Source of the DNA: Fasciolopsis buskii
Taxonomy: Eukaryota > Platyhelminthes > Trematoda > Plagiorchiida > Fasciolidae
Length of the DNA: 64,000 bases
Direction of reading: 5' to 3'
Assembly (NCBI GenBank): GCA_008360955.1
Contig: LUCM01004940.1
Location: 238,974 to 302,973 of the forward strand
Part shown: in pieces, positions 13,281-25,612 of the stretch
How the letters are laid out: every line of letters begins with the position of its first letter
How positions within the stretch are numbered: the first letter of the stretch is position 1
The notes under the pieces: generated by a model
What the model saw: the letters and a program-made list of their open reading frames with translations, nothing else
Told to the model about the DNA's origin: nothing
Database searches by the model: none
Program-made: the position numbers and the translations under genes

Positions 13281-13540
13281 CAACATATCAGGTGAGCAAA
13301 AAGGAGAGACGGGAAGAAAAAAAGGTGTCAAAAGTGCTCAGGAATTCGGAGAAAGAGTGACGAAAATTTAATCCATAGAACACAATGGATGAAGAATCAG
13401 AAAAAAAAGTGAATTTATTTAGAATAATGCTGAAAAAAACGAGGAGGGAAAAAAATGAGGATGAAGGAACAAGAGAGCAAAAACGGGCAAATATAATTGA
13501 CAAGTGATAATAAAAGAAAAACCGAAAAACCGGTAATGTG
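13281..13540 (+). other. Purine-rich tract with small charged ORF
   Basis: The plus strand is strongly purine-biased (long AAAAAA, GAGGAGGG and GAAGAAT runs) for about 260 bases. Within it, 13,385-13,507 is a 40-codon frame starting MDEESEKKVNLFRIML and ending in IIDK. Its ATG has A at -3 and G at +4, a favourable context. Purine bias alone produces Lys/Glu-rich frames, so coding is doubtful. Confidence 0.4.
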
Positions 13541-13794
13541 CTCCTGCCAAATTCTATCATTTTTAAGTTTTAAGAAAATCTGGAACGAAGTAAACTTCTG
13601 CTGCCTCATTATGAGAGTGAGCCACGGTAAATAAAGTGATAGTAAGTGCAGAGAGCCATAAGCGGTATAGGGAATGCAAACAGCGAAACCAAGGGAAAGT
13701 AGACGGGAATACAGCTGCAATATTACCTACTCTTCTGGAAATTTAGCCGATCACATTTTATGCACCTCTGGATGATTGGCACACTAGGAGCATG

Positions 13795-13852
13795 GTTGGG
13801 GAGCGAACAGTGACTAACACGTTTTGAAGTGCGTGTTACTGGGCTCGCCAAC
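13795..13852. repeat. Imperfect inverted repeat, potential hairpin
   Basis: The left arm, GTTGGGGAGCG...CTAACACG, can pair with the right arm, CGTGTTACTGGGCTCGCCAAC, across a loop of about 10 bases. The outer GTTGG and inner TAACACG segments match perfectly, with a few extra bases in the left arm. It lies just upstream of the possible exon at 13,881. Confidence 0.5.
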
Positions 13853-13880
13853 TACCTTCAGTAATTTTTTATTTTCTAAG

Positions 13881-14091
13881 GAGTTCCCGAACTTGCATGT
13901 CAGTATTCACGTTGTATGTACCTTAACGAATTATCACAGCAGAATAGGAAACTCATTTCGGATGAAATGGAGAATCAGGCTGCGGCATTTTTAAGTGAAA
14001 ATTGTGCCAGAATCAAAAATGATTTCAAGCGACTTACTTCAAGCGCGAAGGAAACCGCTCTACTCGATGCTGAGATTTTTCATGAATTCCG
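13881..14091 (+). CDS. Possible internal exon, unknown protein
   Basis: An open stretch bounded by splice-like signals. The polypyrimidine-rich TTTTTTATTTTCTAAG precedes GAGTTCCCG, with an in-frame stop inside the presumed intron. At the end, CCG is followed by GTATAG. The frame gives VPELACQYSRCMYLNEL, then charged, helix-like sequence (QQNRKLISDEMENQ, ARIKNDFKRLTSSAKE) and ends in AEIFHEFR. I do not recognise the family. Composition and both boundary signals suggest an exon of a larger gene, but no neighbouring exon could be joined to it. A chance open frame remains quite possible; 70 codons is not significant by length. Confidence 0.28.
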
Positions 14092-14337
14092 GTATAGTGC
14101 AATATCATTCTATTGAAAGCTATCTTTGTTATCGCGACGGCAAGATTTCTCCCGGTTCATAGTGGATTCCGCTTTCATCGACTGAAAATGCTTCCCTTAG
14201 CTTATTCGCATTGTAGTTGAGTTCACTCACATGTGCACCACAATCGTAAATCACAGTTTTGTGAGTGTATTTGTGAAACCTGAGTTTATTATTAACGGAT
14301 TCAACAAGTATATCAGTTGCAGGTTCCATCTTCTTCG

Positions 14338-14368
14338 CACACACACATACACACACACAAACACGCAC
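14338..14368. repeat. (CA)n microsatellite
   Basis: An interrupted CA run (CACACACACATACACACACA, then AACACGCAC) of about 31 bases. Confidence 0.9.
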
Positions 14369-15116
14369 GAATGCGGTAACAAGCCGTGGATTGTGTCCAT
14401 TGTTGCTTCTGAACCCAGTTTCCATGGTCCAGTTAGAACCAATAGAATATTTGAATTTAGTTTGCTGTGCTATCCTTAGGTTGGAGCAAATGATTCGTAC
14501 AATGGTATGTTGGTTGCTCGAACTAAATAGGATTATTTGCCGTTTACCAAGTGCAAATGCTTTTACCAACTGTTTGCTAAATTGTAAAGGTGAACTAGTA
14601 TCAAATACTCAGGGATGTTTGTGCACCATGTAACCAGACAGTCTAATTCGTGAATAAATGCTTACTCACTGTCTGATAAGATCCATACTGAAATTGAGAT
14701 GATGCTTTAGCACATCAGTTTTGATATGGGCGATCCGGTCATATGTATCCATGCTATGTTAAATGGTCCGTGACAAATAGGGTTTAGCTTGAGTTTTGTT
14801 ATTTTTCTCAATTTACTCAACACTGCTCTAAAGTGAACTGGCCGTCAGTTGTTGAAGATACTGGAATTTCTCTCCTGTCTTGGAGTTTACTCTCACGCAC
14901 GTCGAAAATAAAAGCATTGTTCCATGGCTTCGATCAGGGCAAGCTTATTAGTATTCTTAATCAGATGCAAGATTAAACTAAATGGACTTGAATTTTGATA
15001 CAGAAGAATCAGTCGACTGAAGGGGACCATGAGAGATTGTCAACGCCATTCGCTACTAGTTGGCTAGGCTGCCTTTAGCCAGAAATCATGTTTTTGTATG
15101 CAGGTTGGCAAAGGTT

Positions 15117-15500
15117 TGTGCGAATCGACGCGAACTATCCTAAACTCAGAATGAGGTAGACAGAGAGCGGAGAGGAGTTGTCCCTTGAATATTTAAGGTG
15201 CAGATCAGTCAGGGTTAAGCCTACGCTGCCTGCTCCGAGTTAGGGCACTACAGTCGATTCGTTGCCATTGGCCGCTCTGGACACTCGTGTGCGATGTTTC
15301 TTTTCTTTTATCCTGCATAGTCTTGTTCCCTTGAGGCCAGACCCGGGTAAGGAGCAACGAGCTATCTCTTGAACATAAGCACAGCTTTAGCGATCGATAA
15401 CAGTTGGCTGCGCGCACACATCAATAAACGCGCACAACCGACAAGCCACTAAGCCCGCACAGGTCATTCGGTGTTATTTACTGAGTATCTGCAGACAGAT
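15117..15500 (+). mobile_element. Candidate retroelement LTR
   Basis: A GC-richer block with the layout of a long terminal repeat: a TATA-like TATTTAA at 15,190-15,196, a GC-rich transcribed segment, then AATAAA at 15,423-15,428 and a short downstream region. A short open frame beginning MACVNLNALRKQ starts at 15,526, where a gag gene would begin. Outer ends are guesses; TG at about 15,117 and CA near 15,495 would fit. No second copy of this block is visible in the window, so it would be a solo or truncated element. An unrelated GC-rich promoter is the alternative. Confidence 0.33.
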
Positions 15501-15525
15501 TCAAACGGGTCAGACAGAGAATCAC

Positions 15526-15603
15526 ATGGCATGTGTTAACCTGAACGCTCTCCGTAAACAGTTTACCACTGAGGCGAGGAAACTGCGGGACAACTCAACT
15601 TAG
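15526..15603 (+). pseudogene. Possible truncated gag-like start
   Basis: An ATG followed by 25 codons, ending at TAG. It reads MACVNLNALRKQFTTEARK and then a short polar segment. Its position 26 bases after the presumed LTR end, and its basic, helical character, suggest the start of a retroelement gag. The resemblance is to a style, not to a matched motif, so confidence is low. Confidence 0.2.
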
Positions 15604-18600
15604 CGTTTGATCTGCTAGAGACAGAAACCGAACAACGTATCCTGGGTGTAAAAACCGAAAGTTTGTCAATTGATTTGGATGGATGTCAACTTTGGGCTCA
15701 GATGTGAACTTCACTTTAGCTCTTAAGTGAACAAATGAATCGAAGTAAATATGGATGAAAGAGTGAGGTTGGGGATGCACCTGGCACATGAGTCGACTCC
15801 ATTATATTTTGGCTTCTTTTGTTCATAGAATATAATACACTTCCATGACGTTGTCAAGACTGTCTGTGTTTGGACAGTTCATTCAAACAAGGTGGCAGGA
15901 GTCTAATATATTTTGACGTTTGTGAAATATACGTTTTCCGAAAAGTTCACCTACTCATTACACATTAAGTCACATCTTGTGTATAATAAAACTGTCTAAT
16001 TTTGGTTTGAATTTCCGATACTGTAGGCCAGGTTTGGTGACCAGATTGTTAATAGCTAAGGCATATTCATCGCAACGAAATTTGCTCTTTTTGACTTCTT
16101 GTATCTGGATGAATGTAGGCTCTCGGTTCAACTTTTCATTTGAAGTAGCTCTGCAATTAATCCATAAATCTAAGAATGAACGATACAAAACTTTGGACAA
16201 TCTGAGCGCAAACACCAGGAAAGCAAAAACACTGGAAGTGTCACAAATTATAGAATGAGTTTTTAATGTCGGAACCATACAAACGATTCTGCGACTCGGG
16301 AAGAAATGCCTCTGCAATCGGGCGGACATTGAACGGATTTTAAAGTAACTAGCACACTCTCGTGACATTATGTTCCAAACCAGTTATACCAGGGCGATTA
16401 TTGTGTAGAAGACAACTGGAGCAGAATCCGTTAATTTCAAATACTGCGCGCATTGTTTCCTGTCTTTTTGTTTGAGCTAATTCAATTATTAATTTGGTGT
16501 AAATTGTGGGTGCAGAAAATTAGAATTTAAGTGAAAATTGAGAAAAAATCCCAGGGGTTAGTCAATTTTTGTGGTATTTTAAAGACTCATACAATGAGGA
16601 GCATTACTCTGTGAATAGAAATCATAATAAATACCGTAATCGGAATTTATAACAATTATGACGGTTAATTGTGGAAGAACCTCGGTGAAGGTTCCCATTT
16701 ACCTAGCTCTATGGGTTTGTTCTAGTCCTCCCTTGTGTTCATTATTCACGCGTAACCGATTGATGAATGGTCACGGAGATACTCGAACCAGCAGACTATT
16801 GTCCACGAGATGTCTTTTGAGATGAAGGAAAATTCAACCGCAAAGAAAGAATCGAAACTTTTCTTCTTAGCCAAACCCTCTGAAATCAATGTTCATGTTG
16901 CTAGTAAAATAGTTGATCGCCTCCAAAATTCCACTATTAGGATTGCAGTTAAAACATTTTTGGATGACCTGGTATCATTGGCTCGCAGATTCATGCTAGG
17001 TGCAAACGATGTGATGTTAATTTGTGGCATGTGGTCCAATTTTTCCTTGACACAGTGTTCTACCACCACCTCCATAGAACGGTATCATCCCATATGGTTT
17101 AATTCTTTGTGTAAACAACAGCAGGACCTCATTTCTTGGTCTGGATGTTTAAATTCCACTGTTCGTTCATTCAGATGCATCACCTAATAGAAAAATATCT
17201 GACTTTTCAATGTGAGCGCATAAATGTGCCTGGGTGTTAGAAATTGGCGTCCGTTGACTCGAAGTACGCACACCTCGATAGACTGCAGATCGTCATTAAC
17301 CTAATGGAACATCATTACCAAGTCCTAGAATCACCAGGATTTGGCTTCTCTCTCCTTGGTATATCGTCGGAAAAATTGGGAACTTTTTATTCTTCCAAGT
17401 TAGCTATTATCTGTCACTCTTAGCAACGAATAAACAAACCTTCGGACTGCCGGAATATAAACGATGCCGATTAAGAAGTGTGTTTCGTCCTCACGATTTC
17501 TGTCCGTGCATCATTAGACTGCGTGACTTGTAAATGCACTTGCAAATTTTCAAATGTAAATATTAAGTGCTGATGGTTAGCAGTTTCTGAAGTTAGTTCA
17601 TTAAAGAGGGGGCGTTTTATCTAAATAAGACCTTAATAACTCTCCCACTAGTGAACAGGGGAATCAAGAAATGTCAGTTCTGTCTTCAGTTGAATTGCTT
17701 TTTATTTAGTTCCTGCCGGATCCACAAGTGCCAGCTGAGGAGTGAAATGCAAATGCCAGGACCGATTTTTAGGGAAAACTTTGTAACTAATTTAATGACA
17801 GGGAAATGTTCCTTCTCAGTTTTCAGTCAGACACGCTTGTGATGGAAATAGCATTGAAACTATAATCCCAAAAGCGCATCTGTCTAACAGGACAACAGCA
17901 AAATCGAAATTCATTTTCCCCCTTCAAACGAATTACATGGTAAGAAAGCGAATAAAGTGATTTGGTGACTAGCACAGTTCTTCACGAGCGTTCCGTCGGA
18001 ATCATCAATGGGAACGGCTAATAAGTTAGTTTTGTTCCTGAGGACGAGAAAAGAAATTAAGCAATTTCGCTTCTTAATAATACCATGGGAAGAACAATCT
18101 GGCATGATGAATTTGCACGTTAAAATTTTTGAAAAGAAAGTTGGTAGAAAATGCCAAAAAACGTTTCTTTTGATGTGACTGCAGTAGGGAAGGGGTCTCA
18201 AATGCATCCTTTTTTGATAAAAGCAGACTTTTATCCCTAAGTTCAGAACAAATAGAGCAGAACAATGAGAACAGACGATTGCATGACTTCAAAACAAAGA
18301 GAGGAAATAAAACCATAATAGATTCTCATTTGACTCAAAAAAATAAAGTTGGCCAGTCTTTTGTGAAAACATTCCAGAGTAGACTGTCCATTATATGTTC
18401 CAACAGCTAATCATTTCAAGCTAAATGGATGTTTCACTCTCATCGCAGATAAATGTTGTTTGTAGAAGGAAAAGCTAGGTTTTTTTAAACGGTGACGCGG
18501 TAACGAAAAAGAAAAATCTAAATTTCGGAAAGACCCCTTGCCATGTTGCATCAAACCGCTTTTGTTTCCCCAGGTGTGGGTACCCGACTGATCATCTAAA

Positions 18601-21519
18601 TGGAACATTTACGCACATTTGAACCTTTTTCAGCCTGCAATGTGCACACAACTTTCCAAAAAAATAGTTCCTTTGAGATACAATCAGGGAAACTGGCGAT
18701 GGTGATGTGATGCGAACGATCGTACTAGTGATTTTTCCAAATAGTGCTGGATACTAGCAAATAGCTGCACATACTGGTTAGACGATGTAACTGAACGATA
18801 TTATTAGCGGTTGCATACTTCGAGAAGAAACGAAAGAAACTCCTTCATGAAAACGTGCCTCCCTCTCTCTTTTTATCTGGCTTTTTGACCTTAAATATTT
18901 GTATGAAAAATCAAATATTAGGTAATTTCCATCCTACTATCTCAAATGTTCAATACTAATTAGCGCCGAGGAAAGCGAAGTATGACTCGGGAAAGTGTTA
19001 TCAAGATGTCCAGGAAGGGACAGATGTGCAGGTAACTTTGAGCAGATTTTTATCCTTATTAGTATTAAAGTGTGCAACAAGAAAAAGGTAGCACAATGAC
19101 CGTTTTTCAGGAAATTTGATTATCCCCTGATTGGGATAGCTCAATACAATGTAAAATGTCCAACAGCAGCCGTAGTGTGCCGTTGCAAATGACTATCAAG
19201 ACTTGGAATTGGAAACGATGACATAAGATGACTAAAGTGCAAAATATTGTGCAGCTTTCTACCAGAACGCAGATAAGCGAAATATGTTTTGTGCAAAAGA
19301 ATTAGTAGATCAAATATGTGACAGGCAGGTATCTATCAAAGGTCGTTCTCGCTATGCGGCTCATAAACACGGTCTGTGTAAGCAGGTTCGCGAAGGCTTA
19401 CGGCGTTTGAACACCATTTCTTCGTAGTGATGTTAGATTATGGTACGGGGACTTTGTCAGCAACTCAGAGGTTAGGCGCAGGGTCCAGGTTTTATGGTTC
19501 AATCTTTCGAGCAGATGCTAAATCACAATAGGTTAAAATAGTTCGCTTTTCTGGCTTATGTCCACAAAGGAACTTCTTGCACGTTGTTGTCCAAGGAAGG
19601 AAATAGATAGAAGGTGAGAGGGGGGAGAGGACATGAAATCTTTTACCAGCGGATTGACCTGTATAGTTTCAACTAAACTACAGGGTCATGGTCCACAGGT
19701 GGCTCCTGAGCAATGCTCGGAGATAGCAAGTGACAAGATTCAATGTGCCAGCCAGTCTTACACTTGCATTCAAAATCTTTCTCTTCTTATTTAGTTCTTT
19801 AACCTGGTAATTTACAGCTGAACCTTAGTATTTCTCATTTGACTTTTTGTGAAAACATGTTGCTATTAGGTGCCAAACAAAACCAGAACAAGGCGTAACA
19901 GCTGCAAAACTAAAGCCGGGATTTGTGGAGCAAACGATTCAATATGCATTTCTTGATTTCAGCGCAACTACGAAACTCCTGAATGTCATGTGATAGTACG
20001 CTGTTAGAAAGTTTCAAAAGGGTACGAACCAGAAACCAGAAATAGTAAGTCGAACTTTATAACCTCTGATCCATCCGGATCAGGTATCAACGATTTACTG
20101 AACTCCAGTGTTCCACGAGGTCATACCCAAAACGTTACTAATCTTGCAAAGGACACAGACCGCAGGTAACGACAGTCAACTCCCATGATGATTCGTTTGT
20201 GTTCTATGAATAGGCACTTCACATGGATTCTAACGTTTGCTCTTATGACACAACACTGACACATTATCCGCTCATTTATTTTGTCAACGTTTACATACTG
20301 TTCACATTCACAAAACACATTCATTACATTTCTTCTAACTGAATGGTACAGAAATTCAAATCGATGTTTCAAGGCCATCTGCACACGAAACTAAAGCTGT
20401 ACCACCAGCCCCCGCACTCACACGTGCATTCTCATGCAGTGACATTTTGAATGCAAATTTCAATGTGACAACAGAAAATTATCTCCGTCGGCTGTAAAAC
20501 ACAGGAATATGTAATGATTGGTTTTGTAAATAATTATTAAATACTAAAAATGAACAGCCAGTGACTGGGATGGAATCATCAGTCCACATCGCTGCAGTCC
20601 ATGTAGGTGTGATCATACTTCGAATTCTTTATTCCTATAAAATCGGTAGATCAAATGTTTTCCGGCTAGGATTTAAATAAATACAACTAAACGCCCAAAC
20701 CCCTTCAGTGTCATTTGGAAAGAAATCCGTGCCTTCCTCATTCCATCTTTGAATTTCCACTCAGCAATGGCCGGAATTCAGTCGACTTTTCAACTGTAAG
20801 CATGTCACTGATAATTGAAATGTAAATCCAGAAAATTTGATGACTATTCTCATTCGCCGCTGGTCGAGTCGTAACTAGTGTTTCTTATTCCTTTTGACGC
20901 TAAGAACAAAGTGAGGAGGTCGGTTAGAAGACAATTCCTAATATGAATTCTAATGTCAAATCCCCAAACTGAAGACCTTATAGACAGTAGCAGACTGGTG
21001 GTTTCATCCATTCTAGATGTGTAGTTTCCACCAATTAGGGTTCGAAACTAACCTAACTAACCTAATCTAAGCATCGAGTCTTACGCATCTTTGACGATTT
21101 CAGCCCTTAGTTTGTTAACTTCAATTATATTAACCGAAAGTGCCAAAATCGTTCCAAAAAATAGCTAATTCTAATGTCCAACGCTGATATCGCAGTTCAG
21201 ACAATTGCAGGTACAATTAGAACTTTGGGTTCAATTCTGTCATTCGAATGATTTGGATACTCGTTATTCTATGTGAAACCGTACATCAGTCACGTTCAGT
21301 TGTGTGATGCGGAAAGAGAAGCAAAGTGGAATGCGGAAATGGCGGAATACAAATGACTGGTATGGTTTTTTCTACTTCGGTGTCCGTGTTATTGAATTTT
21401 GTGTAAATGACTGCCACTAATATGTAATTTCTACCTTTCGGTATTATAAGATTGGATGGGATGTTAGAAGCTCTATAAAGAAAAAATCTATTGGCTATAA
21501 CGCAACCAAAGCATAACGT
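15604..21519. other. No recognisable gene
   Basis: No supported gene. Open frames of 125-132 codons at 16,810 (plus) and 15,970-16,368 (minus) start with ATG but show no family motif and are within chance length. A weak SINE-like remnant may lie at about 19,440-19,620. Confidence 0.5.
19440..19620 (+). mobile_element. Very degenerate SINE-like remnant
   Basis: A B-box-like TGGTTCAATC and a terminal GGAAGGAAATAGATAGAAGG resemble the head and tail order of the tRNA-derived SINE seen at 50,958. The middle does not align well, so this is tentative. Confidence 0.2.
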
Positions 21520-21586
21520 CATGATCCGGAACTTTCCAGAACCTTCCGCTGGCGGACAGATGCTCTACCAGTGAGCCACCGTGCGT
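21520..21586 (-). repeat. tRNA-like sequence (tRNA pseudogene or SINE head)
   Basis: On the minus strand TGGCTCACTGGTAGAGC is an excellent tRNA D-arm/A box. It is followed by CATCTGTCCGCCAGCGGA and a weak B box (AAGTTCCGGATC). The D arm can fold, but the T arm lacks the GTTCRA core and the acceptor ends do not pair, so this is not a functional tRNA. The A box differs from the main SINE family (TGGCCAGACGG), which points to a separate tRNA-derived origin. Confidence 0.45.
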
Positions 21587-24500
21587 AAAGATCTCAGAGG
21601 CAAGCTGCTTCGACTGCGACTTTTGGATACGTACGCAAAACATAGGTGAAATATCGGTCTCGTACAATTCAGTTCCTCGTACCACGTCAGAAAACTTCAA
21701 GTCAGTATGCCTCTTGAATTTTATAGCCTTATTATTCGGTTTCTTCGGAAGATGACCGAACTGAGCATTTATTTGGCTGAATCCATGACATGCTGCCTAG
21801 CACTAGAATATTGACTGAGCAGAAGTGAAAGTGCGGTTACTTCATTCAAGTTCCCGAACCATGCCCTTGGTATTTCTGCTGCCTGGCAAAAGAATCGGCA
21901 CCGATTTTCTTCCGGTTGGATTCTTCGTTTATATGGAAGTAGAATTTTGGCTCTAGTTTTAGTCAGCTATTTTGAGACCAGGTACATTCAGTGGAATGTG
22001 TGAATGAAATCCATGCTAAAATCAAGTGCTGCAGATGGGAAGTCAGAGATCGTTAAGTTTGAATAATCGCTGTTATTCACGGGACAATAGACGAATCACG
22101 TGCTGGGTTCTGGCACGTTAACAGTTCCTGCTTTCCTCTGGTGACTCCGGTATTTATGGCAGGAATTAAACGAACGCTCGATAATCTGACTGTTGGTCAA
22201 ATCACAGTTCTTCCAGGCTATTCAGCTAACATTCCTTTCCGATGATCCGCAGACAAAATGCTGTGTTAGGACATTCGAAACTTTCCATTTCTCCTTTGCA
22301 GTCCCAAATAGACACTAACGATTTTCGAAATTTAACAGCTTCTCTAAGGATTTTGCCTTATTAATAGGTAACCGAAAATTGACTTTACTATAACTGACTG
22401 GAGAGACTTACACGGATTTAGAATTCCCCGTGTAACATTTCAAGGTCAACTACTTAACAGTTTTCAACTAGGTCAAAATGCTATGGGTTTGTACCGAAGA
22501 TTTTTTTAATGGCCTTTTTAGTGAACGATCATTCCGATGTGCTTTTACTATTCTTTTGTGTATTGTCAGAAGTCTTTCTGAGCACCCCTGCTTTTCTTGG
22601 AATTTTAAGGAAATTATCGGCGATCACTCTGGCACCTTCGTCTATGGGCAAAATGTATCCCATTAATGTTTGACTGCCATTCGTTCTTCTTGGGACTAAA
22701 CCGGGTCGGACCAACAGGTTTTGATATCTTTCACGCTGATTTGCACCAAAACACAAATTCTAATCGGCTAAACGCATGGTTTTTAACTAATGTTAACGGG
22801 AATGAGCTGCTCGTATACCTTATCCAACCGCAACATATGGAACACCCTATTATGCATGCAAATTAATCTGACTTCAGTTGTTCTAACTCGCCAATCTTCC
22901 ACACCGAAAACGTCTTGATTTGACGAAGTCGACTGCATGAAATAGTGTGCCAAGGTAGCCTCACGACACAAAGTCAACTTCAACGTAAACGGATCAAGTC
23001 GTTACAGATATGAACTTCACGGGCATGTGCTGTGATACTGTCAGCGCGTCCAGTTACTCTATGCCCAAAGCTGGGATATCTGTGGAGATACATTTTCAGC
23101 AGAAATGATAGTGATGCATAGCATGCCCCAAGATACTACGTTTTTCATCCGCCCAAAGGTTCTCTTGAACACGGTAGAATTGTGGAAGAGGGGCCTCCGA
23201 TTCTTGTTGAACCTTCCCTTTTCCAAGTATCTACATCATCCGGGTAAATTTTCCGGCAAATAGGAACAACTTTTCGACAACTTCAATGACCGTTCTGCTT
23301 AGTTTGTCAAAAAAAGTACCCGTAAGGTTGACAGCGCCCCGGTCAGTTCAAGCGTTACTGCGTGGACTTATCGACTCGTTGATATTAGGTGGGATGTGGA
23401 AATAGACTCACATTTAGCTGTTCAGCAGCAATTATTGTCTTCTACATTGTATTAAATGAAGACTGAAAATGAATGGAAAATTCATAATGTTTCACTTGAC
23501 AAAGTTATGAAATCAGTCGAAAAACTCCTCAATGTGGTGCAAATGTTCACCAACAGCGCCAGTAGTATAAAACATTTGGCTCTTTCAGTCAGAAACCAGC
23601 TCGCATCCGCCATCTTCCCACTTTGTTCAAGACTTCTCAGTCCAATGAACTTATACTTCTGAGGAAGAAGTCTTATCTAATCGATGACTGCTGTCTGGTA
23701 GTTCATCACCAGACAAGAAGCGAAAACACACTTAACGAGGTAATTTCACATCTCCAGCTGAAATTTCATTTGGGTACGGACATGTAAGTGCCTAGTACTT
23801 CATTCCACATAACCACAAAATACCAGCTTCGTGTTCGGACCACCTGACTCAAATTCGGGTCGATAAGATAATTAATGCAACTGATTTTCAAACCCAACAT
23901 TATCATGAAACTTCAGACCTCGCCGTTCACCTGCGATTACTGATTACCTATCCATGTGCTTGCACATACGCATGTGCAAGGCATTATGCAGCTACTGACA
24001 TTCATTTCATGCTTAGCCTGACTTCAACTGACTATAGTGTCTACTCGTATCATTGTCACAACCATCTCATTGTGCTATCAGACGGGCTAAAATGAAGCGA
24101 GCCCAATCTCTAAACACGTGTATTTTACTCGGTATGCTATAAGCATCACTCAGTGAGCCATCCGGTAGTGATAACAACAATAATATTAGTAGCTCCAGAT
24201 CGGACTCGACTTATCGGATTAGTAAACATTCACTCCGTGGATATCTACCAAGTTTTGTAATCAACGTCACTTATGAGTTGATACGGAATGACTGAACAAC
24301 ACGTTCGTTGTGCGCAAAACGTAGGCTGAAAACTCATGTGTCACTTCCACCTTGTACTTTCCCAATAAAATGTTATTAATCTCATAACGAGAGGGACAAA
24401 ATGAAGTCAGAGAAAAGCCACATCGAAGTTCAGGATCAAGAGCACTCTTATACCTGATCAGGTCTGAGGTATAGCTGTCATTTACGTTTCTTACCGAAAG

Positions 24501-25444
24501 TCTTCTGCAAACCAAGATTTTCATACGTTGGTGACAAAACGAAAGACAGTTTGTGATCAGAAGACGAAAAACAAACGATAAGATCGAAATGGCTCGCCGT
24601 AACGACGTGGCAAAGCATCTAACCTATGACTGTCTTTCTCTGAAATACCCATGAATTTTAGCAGTTAGTGAACGACCCACTGTTGCTCATGCCTTCAGAA
24701 TTCATCATCATTTCTTAAAAACATTGGCCGTTCAACCAGACATCTTCCGTCGGGCGATTTTCATGTTACATTATTTATGACCTTGGCATATGTGTCCCTA
24801 TCCAAATTTTCGGTACCAGATATGTGTGAATTCGGTTCTCAGAGGCACTCAAACTTCTTGTGCAATGAGGCAATCCTTAAGTCTGCTTCTCATCAAGTCA
24901 TTGAAAGGGCCGCTTTCATCCATTTTTGATCGAGTGGGAATGGACCACTTGGTTGTGTTTAAACTACATATAAACCCGAAAAGTCTATCCTTAGTGACCC
25001 AGCCCGCTTAATCCATTGATATCAACTAGCCATGGAAAAAATATGTCTGCATGTCTTCCGATTATTTCTCAGCCTTGGATTTAATGTCTCGATCTCGGTC
25101 GGCTCTTTATAAAACTTTAATAATTCGCTTGTTTCACCCAAATAATTTTCTGGGTATGAAACCATTTTCCCAAATGACTACAGTTAGCCAAGGCCTGGCA
25201 CAATCTTTCTGAATTACTTGTCATTAGCTCGAGAATATGGCCTTATCCCCATTTTAGGTACAACCGATTATCAACGTCCTTTCTTCCTTTGCAGATAACC
25301 CATTCAACAAAAGCTGATGAACTCGTTTCCTGTCGAGGGGTTTCTTAGCCCTGAATTTAGGTATACTCGGTGAAGCGATTTCCTACGTGGAACATTTATC
25401 TACTAGGTTCTGGTTAAAGTTGAAACAGTCTTTTATCTCTTACC
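21587..25444. other. No recognisable gene
   Basis: Only short frames. A small cruciform-like ATGTGC/GCACAT/ATGTGC cluster lies at 23,954-23,980 and a 12-bp palindrome at 24,452-24,463. Confidence 0.55.
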
Positions 25445-25612
25445 ATTTACCTCCTTTTATTATTGAAACAACAACTTACATCAAGTTTCAGGAAGGGGGC
25501 CACGGCCGGCAGAGGGCTGCCAAGTGGGGAAGTTGACCGGCGGTCGGAGGATTCGAACCCACGACCTTCAAGTCCAACCGCCAGGATCTTATCCGCTTGG
25601 CCACCGTCGGGA
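25445..25612 (-). mobile_element. tRNA-derived SINE, near full length
   Basis: Minus-strand reading starts at GACGGTGGCCAAGCGGATAAG (A box TGGCCAAGCGG). It passes a perfect B box (GGGTTCGAATCC) and then a shared body (GTCAACTTCCCCACTTGGC, GGCCGTGGCCCCCTTCCTGAA), and ends in TTTCAATAATAAAAGGAGG. It aligns end to end with the copies at 50,958 and 31,123. The 5' end is the tRNA-derived Pol III promoter; the 3' end is a short A-rich tail. Confidence 0.8.

Larger units (their letters stand above)
10561..13880. other. No recognisable gene
   Basis: No supported gene. A 45-codon ATG frame at about 11,014 begins with a short hydrophobic stretch (MRALLFLVLFASVSP), but nothing else supports it. A purine-rich tract and an inverted repeat are listed separately. 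Confidence 0.5.

Noticed and set aside
14129..14569. 146-codon minus-strand frame
   Set aside because: It is kept open partly by the CA microsatellite (VCVCVC translation) and shows no domain.
15970..16368. 132-codon ATG frame on the minus strand
   Set aside because: No recognisable domain, and the opposite strand is equally open.
16810..17187. 125-codon ATG frame
   Set aside because: Several frames of this length are expected by chance in both strands of 64 kb at this composition; no motif, splice context or repeat match.
21035..21070. Telomere-like AACTAACCTAACTAACCTAA run
   Set aside because: Only two to three units, not the TTAGGG phase, and embedded in ordinary sequence.
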